From Corynebacterium lactis (lineage in GTDB: Bacteria; Actinomycetota; Actinomycetes; Mycobacteriales; Mycobacteriaceae): a stretch of DNA of 64,000 nucleotides. Positions 46,021 to 55,176 of this stretch are shown piece after piece. The position numbers and the translations under genes were made by a program. Positions within the stretch are counted from its first letter, which is position 1. Each line of letters opens with the position of its first letter. Below the pieces are notes generated by a model that did no database searches, was not told where the DNA came from, and worked only from the letters and a program-made list of their open reading frames with translations. The DNA lies in NCBI RefSeq assembly GCF_900519355.1, contig NZ_ULHE01000001.1:1-64000 (forward strand), in the 5' to 3' direction.

Positions 46021-46070
46021 GCGCTCCCGCACCACGTGTTTTTGCCCGTGACGCGGGGGCGCTTTTGTTT
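46021..46070 (+). terminator. Terminator after cspA
   Basis: A 10-bp GC stem (46021-46030 with 46053-46062, one G-T pair) plus an inner CACG/CGTG is followed by TTTTGTTTTG. Confidence 0.88.
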
Positions 46071-46089
46071 TGCGCGGAAACCCGAGCGG

Positions 46090-46155
46090 TTTGATCAACC
46101 TTTCTGCCAAAATTTGCGAAAAATCGGGCCTGAAATGGCAGAAAGGTTGATCAAA
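46090..46155. repeat. Perfect 20-bp inverted repeat with 26-base spacer (element C)
   Basis: TTTGATCAACCTTTCTGCCA (46090-46109) recurs inverted at 46136-46155 without a mismatch. The spacer contains GCGAAAAATCGGGCC, which matches the spacer of element A at 21518-21533 in inverse orientation with one base difference in length. It follows the cspA terminator, so it is not needed to end that transcript. Confidence 0.75.
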
Positions 46156-46380
46156 ACGATTTACGCCACGCCCCCGCTTCACTCTTTTGCAGCGCGCCTA
46201 ACTAGAGTGTGTGTACGGTATTCCTTATATTCTTTTGAGAAAAGTGTTGGGTGACACCGTTTTGGCTGCGCTCGGAGGCCTCTCGGCTGCCTTTCGGCAG
46301 TTGCAGGCAGCACCAGGCGCCCAGAAGCGGTCGTTGCATAACGTGATTACAAGTCAGAAACGACAGGGTAGATAGCACGT

Positions 46381-49365
46381 ATGGGCAAGTCAGATGGCCT
46401 CAAGCGCCTCGTCATTGTGGAGTCGGCGACGAAGGCTCGCAAGATCCAGAAGTACCTCGGCGATGATTACATCGTTGAGGCCTCCGTCGGCCACATCCGC
46501 GACCTGCCCCGCGGCGCCGCCGACGTGCCCGCGAAGTACAAGAAGGAGCCGTGGGCGCGCCTGGGCGTGAACGTGGACTCCGGCTTCACCCCGCTCTACG
46601 TCGTCTCTGCCGACAAGAAGAAGAAAGTCGCCGACCTCAAGGCCAAGCTGAAGCAGGTCGACGAGCTCTACCTCGCAACCGACCCCGACCGTGAGGGCGA
46701 GGCCATCGCGTGGCACCTGCTCGAGGTGCTTAAGCCGAAGGTGCCGGTGCGCCGCATGGTCTTCCACGAGATCACTAAACAGTCCATCCTGGACGCCGCC
46801 GCGAACACCCGCGAGCTGGACCAGAACCTGGTCGACGCGCAGGAGGGCCGCCGCATCCTGGACCGTCTCTACGGCTACGAGGTCTCGCCCGTGCTGTGGA
46901 AGAAGGTCATGCCGCGCCTGTCGGCCGGCCGCGTGCAGTCCGTGGCCACCCGCGTCATCGTCGAGCGCGAGCGCGAGCGCATGGCGTTCATCTCCGCCGA
47001 GTACTGGGACGTCGCCGCGACGCTGGCGACCCTCGACGGCGCGGCCGGTAGCGCCCTGTCCACCGCGGACGCGAACAACCCGAATCAGTTCGTAGCCACC
47101 TTGACCAGCGTCGATGGTGACCGCGTCGCCCAGGGCCGCGACTTCGATGACCGTGGCCTGCTGAAGAAGAACGATGGCGTCCGGGTCGTCGATAAGCAGC
47201 TGGCGGAGACCCTCGCCGCAGATCTGGTCGGCAGCGAGCTGACGGTCGCGTCGGTGGAGGAGAAGCCCTACACGCGCAGGCCGTACCCGCCGTTTATGAC
47301 CTCGACGCTGCAGCAGGAGGCCGGGCGCAAGCTCCACTTCACCTCCGAGCGCACCATGCGCGTGGCGCAGCGCCTGTACGAAAACGGCCACATCACCTAC
47401 ATGCGTACGGACTCCACGACGCTGTCGCAGTCCGGCATCGACGCCGCGCGCAAGCAGGCCCTCGAGCTCTACGGCTCCGAGTACGTCGCCGACGCGCCGC
47501 GCCAGTACTCCCGCAAGGTGAAGAACTCGCAGGAGGCCCACGAGGCGATCCGCCCGGCGGGCGAGACCTTCGCGACCCCGGGCCAGCTCGCCGGCTCCCT
47601 CGACGCGGAGGAATTCAGGCTCTACGAGCTGATCTGGCAGCGCACCGTCGCCTCGCAGATGGCCGACGCGCGCGGCACCTCCATGAAGGTCACCGTCGCG
47701 GGCGCCACCGCCGACCACTCGGTCGAGTTCGCCGCCACCGGCCGCACCATCCGGTTTGCGGGCTTCCTCAAGGCCTACGTCGAGGACTCCGCGCTTGCCG
47801 ACGGCCGCAGGGTCGCCGACAATGCCGAGAAACGCCTGCCGCACCTGGCGCAGGGGCAGGGCCTGACGGCCACCGATTTCAGCGCCGACGACCACTCCAC
47901 GAACCCGCCCGCCCGCTACACCGAGGCGTCGCTGGTGAAGAAGATGGAGGACCTGGGCATCGGCCGCCCGTCGACGTACGCGTCGATCATCAAGACGATC
48001 CAGGACCGCGGCTACGTGTACTCCCGCGGTAACGCCCTGGTGCCGTCGTGGGTGGCGTTCGCCGTGGTGGGCCTGATGGAGCAGGCGTTTTCCGACCTGG
48101 TCAACTACGACTTCACCTCGGAGCTCGAAGACGAGCTGGACGACATCGCGGCCGGCAACAAGGACCGCACCCTGTGGCTGTCCGGCTTCTACTTCGGCGA
48201 CGACAAGGATCACCGCCACAAGGGCGCCGACGCGATTGCGACCCACGGCGGCCTGAAGAACATCATCGACGTCAACCTCGAGTCGATTGACGCGCGTCAG
48301 GTCAACTCCCTGCGTCTCTTCGACGACGCCGAGGGCAACCCGATTGTCGTGCGCGTCGGCCGCTACGGCCCCTACCTGGAGCGCGTTCGCGCCGGTGCCG
48401 GCGAAAACGGCGCCGACGAGGTGCAGCGCGCCAACATCCCCGAGGCCATGACGCCCGACGAGCTGGACCTGGCGGCGGCCGAGAAGCTGCTGGCCATGCC
48501 GCAGGGCGGCCGCGAGCTGGGCGTGAACCCGGCCAACGGGCGCATGGTTGTCGCTCGCGACGGCCGCTATGGCCCCTACGTCACCGAGCTGGTGACCGAC
48601 GCTGAGCGCGAGGGAGTGGTGGCGAAGGCCGAGGAGATCATCGCCGCCGAGCGCGCCGAGGAGGACGCCCAGCGCGCCGCCGAGGGCAAGCGCGCGAAGA
48701 ACTGGGAGACCAAGACCGCCGCGAAGCAGAAGGAAAAGCGCACCGCGGAGATCATCGAGGAGACCCTGAAGCCGAAGACGGCCTCGCTGTTTTCCTCGAT
48801 GGAGCCGTCCACGGTCACCCTAGAGCAGGCCCTGAAGCTGATGAGCCTGCCCCGCGAGGTTGGCGTAGACCCGGCCGATGGCGAGGTCATCACAGCCCAG
48901 AACGGCCGCTACGGCCCCTACCTGAAGAAGGGCACCGACTCCCGTTCGCTGGCGAACGAGGAGCAGATCTTCACGGTCACCCTGGACGAGGCGCGGCGCA
49001 TCTACGCGGAGCCGAAGCGCCGTGGCCGCGCCGCCGCGAAGCCTCCGCTGAAGCAGCTCGGCGACAACGATGTCTCGGGCCGCCCGATGTCCGTCAAGGA
49101 CGGCCGCTTCGGCCCCTACGTCACCGACGGCGTCACCAATGCGTCGCTGCGCAAGGGCGATACGCCCGAGACGCTTACCGACGCCCGCGCCTGCGAGCTC
49201 CTATCCGAGCGACGGGCCAAGGAGGCCGCTGAGGGCGGGACGAAGAAGGCCGCCAAGAAGACGGCGAAGAAGTCGACTGCGAAGAAGACCTCTAAGAAGG
49301 CAGCGAAGAAGGCCGTCAAGCAGACGACCAAGCGCGTCGTGAAGGCGACTCGTAGGGGCAAGTAG
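46381..49365 (+). CDS. topA: DNA topoisomerase I (type IA)
   Basis: A 994-residue enzyme that relaxes negative supercoils. The TOPRIM domain is at the N terminus (VIVESATKARKIQKYLGDDY and ATDPDREGEAIAWHL with the DxD metal site). The active Tyr340 lies in HITYMRTDSTTLS. The C-terminal part holds four topo-C repeats marked by [R/N]xGRYGPY, GRFGPYV and similar, with no zinc fingers, and ends in a Lys/Ala-rich tail as in actinobacterial TopA. The length fits mycobacterial and corynebacterial homologues. Confidence 0.98.
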   Translation: MGKSDGLKRLVIVESATKARKIQKYLGDDYIVEASVGHIRDLPRGAADVPAKYKKEPWARLGVNVDSGFTPLYVVSADKKKKVADLKAKLKQVDELYLATDPDREGEAIAWHLLEVLKPKVPVRRMVFHEITKQSILDAAANTRELDQNLVDAQEGRRILDRLYGYEVSPVLWKKVMPRLSAGRVQSVATRVIVERERERMAFISAEYWDVAATLATLDGAAGSALSTADANNPNQFVATLTSVDGDRVAQGRDFDDRGLLKKNDGVRVVDKQLAETLAADLVGSELTVASVEEKPYTRRPYPPFMTSTLQQEAGRKLHFTSERTMRVAQRLYENGHITYMRTDSTTLSQSGIDAARKQALELYGSEYVADAPRQYSRKVKNSQEAHEAIRPAGETFATPGQLAGSLDAEEFRLYELIWQRTVASQMADARGTSMKVTVAGATADHSVEFAATGRTIRFAGFLKAYVEDSALADGRRVADNAEKRLPHLAQGQGLTATDFSADDHSTNPPARYTEASLVKKMEDLGIGRPSTYASIIKTIQDRGYVYSRGNALVPSWVAFAVVGLMEQAFSDLVNYDFTSELEDELDDIAAGNKDRTLWLSGFYFGDDKDHRHKGADAIATHGGLKNIIDVNLESIDARQVNSLRLFDDAEGNPIVVRVGRYGPYLERVRAGAGENGADEVQRANIPEAMTPDELDLAAAEKLLAMPQGGRELGVNPANGRMVVARDGRYGPYVTELVTDAEREGVVAKAEEIIAAERAEEDAQRAAEGKRAKNWETKTAAKQKEKRTAEIIEETLKPKTASLFSSMEPSTVTLEQALKLMSLPREVGVDPADGEVITAQNGRYGPYLKKGTDSRSLANEEQIFTVTLDEARRIYAEPKRRGRAAAKPPLKQLGDNDVSGRPMSVKDGRFGPYVTDGVTNASLRKGDTPETLTDARACELLSERRAKEAAEGGTKKAAKKTAKKSTAKKTSKKAAKKAVKQTTKRVVKATRRGK

Positions 49366-49424
49366 GGAGCCGTGGTGGGTCTGCAGGTGGTGCAGACCCG
49401 CGCTTGCCTGCGCCGACCAACGGG

Positions 49425-49492
49425 AATTTTCCAGGATTTTGTAGAAAGTAGTCGCTTTTTTGGTGTTACTTCCTACAAAATTCTGGAAAATT
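49425..49492. repeat. Intergenic hairpin repeat, copy B
   Basis: 26-base arms (49425-49450 and 49467-49492) pair at 24 of 26 positions around a 16-base spacer. The AAGTAG...GTTACTTCCTAC core and CTGGAAAA outer part match copy A at 21491-21560. It sits between convergent topA and the DUF418 gene and ends in TTTTT, so here it can also act as a two-way terminator. Confidence 0.75.
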
Positions 49493-49508
49493 TTTCGGCT
49501 GTCTCGAC

Positions 49509-50762
49509 CTACCGCGCCTGCGAGGACGCTAACTCCGGCCGCATCGTCGGCCCGTAGGACAGGCGCCGGTGTATCTTCTCGAACGGGCCTTGCACCCCGT
49601 GAGCTTCCAGGGCCCAGGCGAAAAGCAGCGTTGCGAGCCACACCGCGAATGCGACGCCGGTTTGGATGGCCGCGCCCAGGCCGTGCGGGAAGTCCAGCAT
49701 GAACGGGTAGACCAGCACGAAGAAGATGACCGACTGCAGCAGGTAGCCGGTCATCGAGCGCTTGCCCAGCGCCACAGTCGCCGCCAGCCACATCGGCACC
49801 GCGGCACCCTCGTGGATCCGGCGCTGCAGCGGCTCCAGGAGGAGGGCCAGTCCCGCCAGGATCCCGGGCCCGGTGAGGACGCCGAGAATCATGTTGATGA
49901 TCATTAGGTCCGCCTCGAGGCGCGGTGGCAGCACGCCAATGGCCGACAGGCCCCACGGCAGGCCGATTCCGAAGGAAACCACCAGCGCAACGACCAGCCA
50001 CCGAATGAGCAGGGGCCGGTGGGAGGGGACGTCGGCAAGCACACCCTTGCGGGCCCACACGAACCCGATCAGCATGACGGGGAAGTAGAAAAGGGTGGGG
50101 ATGGGCAGGGTGAGAATGGACACGGCGAGCGCGGTGAGGTTGCTCCACACGAGGTCGGGGTAGGAGCTGTCGTCGATCAGGGTGTTTGCGCTGCCGAGGT
50201 CCATGGCGAGAGGCTCGCTAGACAGGGCTAGCAGCAGAATCAGCACGGCTCCGAGCGCCACGACAATCCCGAGCGGCACCCAGGCGATGATGGTCAGCGT
50301 GCGGTTGCTGAGCCCCAGGAGCAGCGCAAATACGATTCCGCACAGGCCGTAGAAGAACATCACGTCGCCGAAGAACAAAAACACCGCATGGACCGCGCCG
50401 AAGAGCGCCAGGTAGGCGTATCGCTTAGCGACGATCACTCGTGCTCGCGGCAGCGGGAAGCCCCGCCTGGACAGGCTGAGCGTGATGAGCCCGATGCCGA
50501 AACCGAGGAGGGTTGCGAACATCGGCAGGCCTCGGTTGTGCGCCGCAATGGCTGTGAAGACGACGGCGATCTTGTCCGCGGTCTCCGTGGCGGAACTGCC
50601 GATGCCGCCGAAGAAGGACGCGGGCACCGACGGATCGGTGATGATCCAGGCCGTTGTGATGTTCGCGATGGCGATGCCGAGGAGCGCGAGGCCGCGCGCC
50701 GCGTCCGGAACGAGCATGCGGGGGCGCCGTTGGGCTGTCTGGATGTGTCCGTCGTCGGTCAT
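49509..50762 (-). CDS. DUF418-family polytopic membrane protein
   Basis: A 417-residue protein with about ten membrane helices. The N-terminal DAARGLALLGIAIANI is the typical opening of DUF418/YeiB-like proteins, which resemble acyltransferase-3 proteins. The C-terminal GKRSMTGYLLQSVIFF matches the DUF418 signature. Its function is unknown; a role in envelope modification is only a guess. ATG 50762 has GAAGG upstream. An open frame 60 codons further upstream runs through the operator of the neighbouring divergent gene and is not used. Confidence 0.85.
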   Translation of the reverse strand: MTDDGHIQTAQRRPRMLVPDAARGLALLGIAIANITTAWIITDPSVPASFFGGIGSSATETADKIAVVFTAIAAHNRGLPMFATLLGFGIGLITLSLSRRGFPLPRARVIVAKRYAYLALFGAVHAVFLFFGDVMFFYGLCGIVFALLLGLSNRTLTIIAWVPLGIVVALGAVLILLLALSSEPLAMDLGSANTLIDDSSYPDLVWSNLTALAVSILTLPIPTLFYFPVMLIGFVWARKGVLADVPSHRPLLIRWLVVALVVSFGIGLPWGLSAIGVLPPRLEADLMIINMILGVLTGPGILAGLALLLEPLQRRIHEGAAVPMWLAATVALGKRSMTGYLLQSVIFFVLVYPFMLDFPHGLGAAIQTGVAFAVWLATLLFAWALEAHGVQGPFEKIHRRLSYGPTMRPELASSQAR

Positions 50763-50854
50763 GCCTTCAATGTACGGGCGTAACTGTGGCTTTGCAGCGT
50801 GTAACGCAATGGGGGTCGGCGGCGGGGAAAGCCTTGGAAAGAAACTCTTGTGGG

Positions 50855-50902
50855 ATATCGAAAAACGATATAGTATCGAAAATCGATACATCGTAATTCG
50901 AT
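50855..50902. promoter_or_regulatory. Three tandem palindromic operators upstream of the DUF2975/Xre pair
   Basis: Three palindromes of the form ATCG-N5-CGAT lie side by side: ATATCGAAAAACGATAT (50855-50871), GTATCGAAAATCGATAC (50873-50889) and ATCGTAATTCGAT (50890-50902). They lie directly in front of the DUF2975 start and between divergent genes. The obvious candidate to bind them is the Xre protein encoded second in the operon, as autoregulation. That link is inferred from position. Confidence 0.75.
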
Positions 50903-51529
50903 ATGCAGGGAGTGAGTGCCTTGTCTTCACGTAAGTTGCCAAACGATTCGTCCGGCAAGAACGTCCGCGATCCGTACCGCGATCCCAAGAAGGAACGCCG
51001 CGATATGAACGCCTCGTTGGCGGGAGGGGCTATTGCGCTAATCGTTCTATTTTTAGGGCTGCAAAACCCACTGTTCAGCCAGAAGTTCAATAGTGATCTC
51101 GCCCTCCTGCTGCCGGGCAGCCTTGGCGGAGGTGAAGGCATCCCCGTCGAGGCAATGAGCGGAGGGGCACTCGCCCTATTCATTGTGGCGGAAGTAGTTA
51201 AGGCGCTCGCTGTGGCAGCAATTGCAATCCTGGTGATTATGGTGGTGCGTTCTTACACTAAGGGGGAGTTCTTTACGTTCCGCACTGCGCGCCGCGTCAC
51301 TGCGATAGGGTGGTTGTCCTTCATCTACCCGGTTGGCCTTTTTATCCAGCGCATGGGTGAGAATATGGTGGCCAGTGAGCTTGATCTGGATATCTGGTTT
51401 GATCGAGCGGGCAACTTCTTCGGGTCCTTCCTGCCCATCTGGTACGTGCTGGCGATGACAATCTCTATGTTGGGTGTGATGCTCTATCGCGCAGCGCGAA
51501 TGCAGCAGGACCAGGAAGGATTGATCTAA
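50903..51529 (+). CDS. DUF2975-family membrane protein
   Basis: A protein of about 200 residues with four predicted membrane helices (about 38-56, 88-112, 128-150 and 175-195). SYTKGEFFTFRTARRVTAIGWL is the DUF2975 signature between helices 2 and 3. Its function is unknown. Such proteins are regularly encoded with a YozG-like Xre regulator, as here. The start is uncertain: ATG 50903 overlaps the operator, while TTG 50921 has GGGAG 8 bases upstream and is the more likely start. Confidence 0.82.
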   Translation: MQGVSALSSRKLPNDSSGKNVRDPYRDPKKERRDMNASLAGGAIALIVLFLGLQNPLFSQKFNSDLALLLPGSLGGGEGIPVEAMSGGALALFIVAEVVKALAVAAIAILVIMVVRSYTKGEFFTFRTARRVTAIGWLSFIYPVGLFIQRMGENMVASELDLDIWFDRAGNFFGSFLPIWYVLAMTISMLGVMLYRAARMQQDQEGLI

Positions 51530-51733
51530 ATGCCGGAGGTAGTGTGCCACCTCGACGACCTGCTGGCGCGTCGTGGAATGACACTTACCGCACTGGCTGA
51601 CCAAGTGGGTGTGACCCCGGTGAACCTGTCGGTACTGAAAAATAACCGCGCCAAGGCAGTTCGCTTTTCCACCTTGGTCGCACTGTGCGAAGCGCTGGAC
51701 TGTCAGCCGGGGGACCTGTTTACGGTCGAATGA
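51530..51733 (+). CDS. Xre/Cro-type DNA-binding regulator (YozG-like)
   Basis: A 67-residue single helix-turn-helix protein. LDDLLARRGMTLTALADQVG, VTPVNLSVLKNNRAKAVRFS and the final CEALDCQPGDLFTVE are typical of the HTH_26/YozG branch. It starts immediately after the DUF2975 stop. It most likely binds the triple palindrome at 50855-50902 and responds to its membrane partner in an unknown way. Confidence 0.88.
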   Translation: MPEVVCHLDDLLARRGMTLTALADQVGVTPVNLSVLKNNRAKAVRFSTLVALCEALDCQPGDLFTVE

Positions 51734-51781
51734 CGGTGAGACCCTCGCGCGCGGTCCCCCTCCGGGCAGCGCCGCTGGAAC

Positions 51782-53308
51782 TTACGCCCGATCCGCCAGA
51801 GTCGGGCGCACCGGGCGCGCCAACTGCGTCATGTGGGTGCGGCCGCGAAGCTCCACGGACTTCAGGGTGGTCCAGCGGGCCTGCTCGTCCTCGTTGGCCA
51901 GGCGAATCGTGGACGCGCTGGCGAGCACGCGGCCCGGGGTGTCCTTCGCCAGTTCGGTCAGGCGTGCGGCCTGGTTCACGGCGTCACCGATGACGGTGTA
52001 CTCGAAGCGGTCGCGGGCGCCGATGTGGCCAGCCACCACGTGCCCTGCCGAGACGCCGATACCGGCGCTGAGCTTCAAGTTCATCAGCTCCTGGCGCAGC
52101 TCGCGGGCGGCGGCCAGCGCGTGGCCCGCGGTGTCATCCAGGGGTAGGGGAGCGCCGAAGACGGCCAGCGCCGCGTCGCCCTGGAACTTATTGATGATGC
52201 CCTTGTTGCGGTGCACGCAGTCCACCACGTGCTCGAAGAAGGCGTTGAGCTCCTTAACCACGACCTCCGGCGGGTTTTCCACCGCGAAGTTGGTCGAGCC
52301 GATCACGTCGACGAAGAGCACCGCCACCAGGCGGTCCTCGCCGCCCAGCGTTGGCTTTTCCTCCAACGCCTTGCGGGCGACCTCGGAGCCGACGTAGCGA
52401 CCGAAGAGGTCTCGGACGCGCTGCCGCTCCTGTAGCCCGCGCATCATCTCGTTGAAGCCGGCCTGGAGGACTCCCATCTCGGAACCGTCGTAAATAGGCA
52501 CACGGGTGGAGGTCTCGCCCATACGGACCTTGTTAATCGCCCCGGTGAGGTCCCGGATCGGGTCCACGATGGACATGCTCGCCAGCATGGTGCCGAAGTA
52601 GCCCGTGACCAGCGCCAGCACCGCCAGCGCGTTGATGGCTGGGAGCAGGTCCGCCGCGTCGTTGGTAAACAGGCCCTCGCGCTGGCCGAGCAGCACCAGC
52701 AGAATTGCCAGCACGGGAACGCCGCTGGTCAGGACCCAGGTCTGGCGCAGGCGGTGCCCAATCGGCGGCTCCAGCGAGGAGTCCGGCGCGCGCCGCGCCA
52801 GCGCCTCCACCGCAACGGGGCGCACCATGCGCTCGGAAATCAGGTAGGTCAACAGCGCCACCATCGCGCCGCCGAGCACCGAGGAAATCAGCACCATCAG
52901 GCCCAGCTTGCGGTCGAAGGCAAACGCCGCAATAGAGAACACTGCGACTCCGACGGTCCAGATCACCGCGCCCAAAAACGCCTGGTAGACCGGCACTCGC
53001 ATCACCAGGTAGCGGACCCTGCGGGGATCATGTTGTTCCGGGTGCCGTTGCCACTGCAGCAGCGGCTTGAACAGCAGCCACGTGGTGCCAATGCCCGCCA
53101 CAATCGCGGCAACCAGGTAGGCGCCCAGCGCATACACGGCGGCGTCCGGCAGGTGCGGCCAGCGGGTCTCCTGGTCCAGCGGCAGCAGCACGCCGACGAA
53201 AAGCCCCACAATTGTCGCGCCGAAAAGGTTGCAGAGGAACACAAAAGTGGCGTAAGCGGGCCACATCGTGCCGCTGAGCCATTTCACATTCCGCCAGAGC
53301 CTTTGCAT
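51782..53308 (-). CDS. cyaB: Membrane class III adenylate cyclase with HAMP domain
   Basis: A 508-residue protein. Six membrane helices are followed by a HAMP linker (DPIRDLTGAINKVRMGETST) and a class III cyclase domain. Metal Asp lies in LFVDVIGSTNF, with the second in NKFQGDAALAVFG; GDAVNQAARL holds the transition-state Asn region. It corresponds to Rv3645 and the C. glutamicum adenylate cyclase CyaB near topA, which supplies cAMP to GlxR. The substrate-specifying residues (Lys in NKFQGD and the later Asp-type position) fit ATP. It is divergent from holB. Confidence 0.9.
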   Translation of the reverse strand: MQRLWRNVKWLSGTMWPAYATFVFLCNLFGATIVGLFVGVLLPLDQETRWPHLPDAAVYALGAYLVAAIVAGIGTTWLLFKPLLQWQRHPEQHDPRRVRYLVMRVPVYQAFLGAVIWTVGVAVFSIAAFAFDRKLGLMVLISSVLGGAMVALLTYLISERMVRPVAVEALARRAPDSSLEPPIGHRLRQTWVLTSGVPVLAILLVLLGQREGLFTNDAADLLPAINALAVLALVTGYFGTMLASMSIVDPIRDLTGAINKVRMGETSTRVPIYDGSEMGVLQAGFNEMMRGLQERQRVRDLFGRYVGSEVARKALEEKPTLGGEDRLVAVLFVDVIGSTNFAVENPPEVVVKELNAFFEHVVDCVHRNKGIINKFQGDAALAVFGAPLPLDDTAGHALAAARELRQELMNLKLSAGIGVSAGHVVAGHIGARDRFEYTVIGDAVNQAARLTELAKDTPGRVLASASTIRLANEDEQARWTTLKSVELRGRTHMTQLARPVRPTLADRA

Positions 53309-53497
53309 GTTTCCTACCTTAGTGTCTCAGCCGGACTGCAGGGGAGTCGTTGGCATTGTTTTCCGCGCCGGGTACGCCCTATCGCTGCGCAAGTGCGCAA
53401 CGAGCAGCGTTGGCGGCGGCGGGTGCTTCGCCCACGAAGCCTAAGAAGCCCACGAAGCCCACGAACGCAATCCGCCCCGCAAGCTAGAGTTAGGCGC

Positions 53498-54847
53498 ATG
53501 AGTGAGCGCAGCGTCTTCAACCGAATGCCGAAAACCGGCGGCGTCCGCGAACGCCTGCTCGCCGCCACTCGCGCTGCCCACTATCGCTTCGCACGGGGCC
53601 TCGCCCTGGCTGGGGATGAGCGCGTCTCTTCGCTTGCCGACGCCGCGGTGGTCGGCAATGCGGCGCACGAAGCGTCGGGAAGCGGTGGTGGGGCGGACGG
53701 AGAGATCCCGCGGGATTCGGACATGACTCACGCCTGGTTGTTCACGGGCCCGGCGGGGTCGGGGCGGTCGGTGACGGCGAAGGCGTTCGCGGCGGCGCTT
53801 CTATGCACGAGGCACGACAACCCTGGCTGCGGCGAGTGCGAGGGCTGCCGGACGGCGCTGGCGGAGACTCACGGCGACATCAAGATTGTTCGGACCGAGG
53901 GCACGATTATTCCGGTCAAGACGGTGCGCGACGAGATTCGGCCGTGGGCCTACAAGATGCCGACCACGGCGGACTGTCGCGTGCTCATCATCGAGGACGC
54001 CGACCGCCTGAACGACCAGGCCTCCAACGCCATGCTGAAGCTGGTGGAGGAGCCGCCGCTGCGCACCGTGATCATCATGTGCGCGCCGACGGCGAACCCG
54101 GAGGACTTCTCGGTGACGCTGCGCTCGCGGTGCCGACACGTCTATGTGCCCACCCCGCATACGGAGGACGTCGTGACGCTGCTGCGCGCCGAGCGGCCCG
54201 AGCTGACGCAGGAGCAGGCCGAGTGGGCGGCGACGGTGTCCAACGGGCACATCGGCCGCGCGCGGGGCTTCGTCAGCGATGAGGGCTCGCGGGCGTGGCG
54301 CGGCAAGGCGCTGGACTTCGTGGAGGCGGTTTTCGACCCGGCGACGTCGTACCTGGCGGCCCGTGACCTGGCTAACGAGGTCGCGGGAGAGGTCAAGCGC
54401 CGCATGGAGCCGGTGGAGCAAGCGGAGCTGGAGAAACTCGAGCAGTCGCTGGGCGTCGGCGCCTCGGGCAAAGGGGCGCAGGCGGCGCTGCGCGGCTCCA
54501 AGGGCGTGATTAAGGAGCTGGAGGAAAACCAGAAGAGGCGGCGCAAGCGCGCGGAATCTGATCTGATCGACCTGTCGCTAACGGACATCATGGGGCTCTA
54601 CCGGGACGCGCTGCTGATCTCGTGGGGCGCGGTCGGCGCTGGCGACCGGGGAGCCGGGCTGATTAACCCCGACCGCCGTCGGACGGCTCAGGAGTTGGCG
54701 AGAAGGCTATCGGCGGAGGCGCTGCTCGAGTCCATCGACGCGATTTCCGGCGTGCGCAACATGCTGGCCTCCGCGGTGCGCAACGGGGTACTTCTGGACG
54801 ATCTGATGGCGAAGCTGCAGATCGCGGGCCAGGTCGGGCGGCGTTAG
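53498..54847 (+). CDS. holB: DNA polymerase III subunit delta'
   Basis: A 449-residue AAA+ clamp-loader subunit. It has a P-loop-like GPAGSGRSVTAKAF in which the usual Lys is Arg, in keeping with delta' not hydrolysing ATP. Four Cys (CTRHDNPGCGECEGC) bind zinc. LIIEDADRLNDQASNAMLK and the EEPP/SRC sensor region (TLRSRCRHVYVP) are typical. A long C-terminal helical part with ELEENQKRRRKRAE is actinobacterial. ATG 53498 agrees with homologues; the open frame extends far upstream into antisense cyaB. Equivalent to Rv3644c. Confidence 0.92.
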   Translation: MSERSVFNRMPKTGGVRERLLAATRAAHYRFARGLALAGDERVSSLADAAVVGNAAHEASGSGGGADGEIPRDSDMTHAWLFTGPAGSGRSVTAKAFAAALLCTRHDNPGCGECEGCRTALAETHGDIKIVRTEGTIIPVKTVRDEIRPWAYKMPTTADCRVLIIEDADRLNDQASNAMLKLVEEPPLRTVIIMCAPTANPEDFSVTLRSRCRHVYVPTPHTEDVVTLLRAERPELTQEQAEWAATVSNGHIGRARGFVSDEGSRAWRGKALDFVEAVFDPATSYLAARDLANEVAGEVKRRMEPVEQAELEKLEQSLGVGASGKGAQAALRGSKGVIKELEENQKRRRKRAESDLIDLSLTDIMGLYRDALLISWGAVGAGDRGAGLINPDRRRTAQELARRLSAEALLESIDAISGVRNMLASAVRNGVLLDDLMAKLQIAGQVGRR

Positions 54848-55002
54848 CCGCGCAGGAGGGCGTCACGAGGGCACCGAGAGTGGGCTGGGAGGTTTCTATG
54901 CAGGGGCCATTTTGGTGACGGCGGGTCGGGTGCATTAGTATTACGGCTTGTACATTTTGTGCCGGGTGAGCCTCGCTTGCTTGCCGCCCGCGCAATGTGC
55001 GT

Positions 55003-55078
55003 GCCGCCTTAGCTCAGTCGGTAGAGCATCTCACTCGTAATGAGAAGGTCGTCGGTTCGATTCCGACAGGCGGCTCCA
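55003..55078 (+). tRNA. tRNA-Thr (anticodon CGT)
   Basis: The acceptor GCCGCCT pairs with AGGCGGC. The D arm has AGCTCAGTCGGTAGAGC. The anticodon stem TCTCA/TGAGA encloses CTCGTAA, giving anticodon CGT for ACG. The T arm has GGTTCGATTCC. CCA is encoded at 55076-55078, and a run of eight T follows directly as a terminator. Confidence 0.97.
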
Positions 55079-55176
55079 TTTTTTTTGCCCAAAATCGGGC
55101 GGTTCGGTGCCGTCCGCAGCAGTATTGGGCAGCATGAGGCGCAGATTCTGCGCCAAATCTATGAGACAGTGGAGCA

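Noticed and set aside
46390-48246. 618-codon open frame antisense to topA
   Set aside because: Shadow of GC-rich codons; topA is certain.
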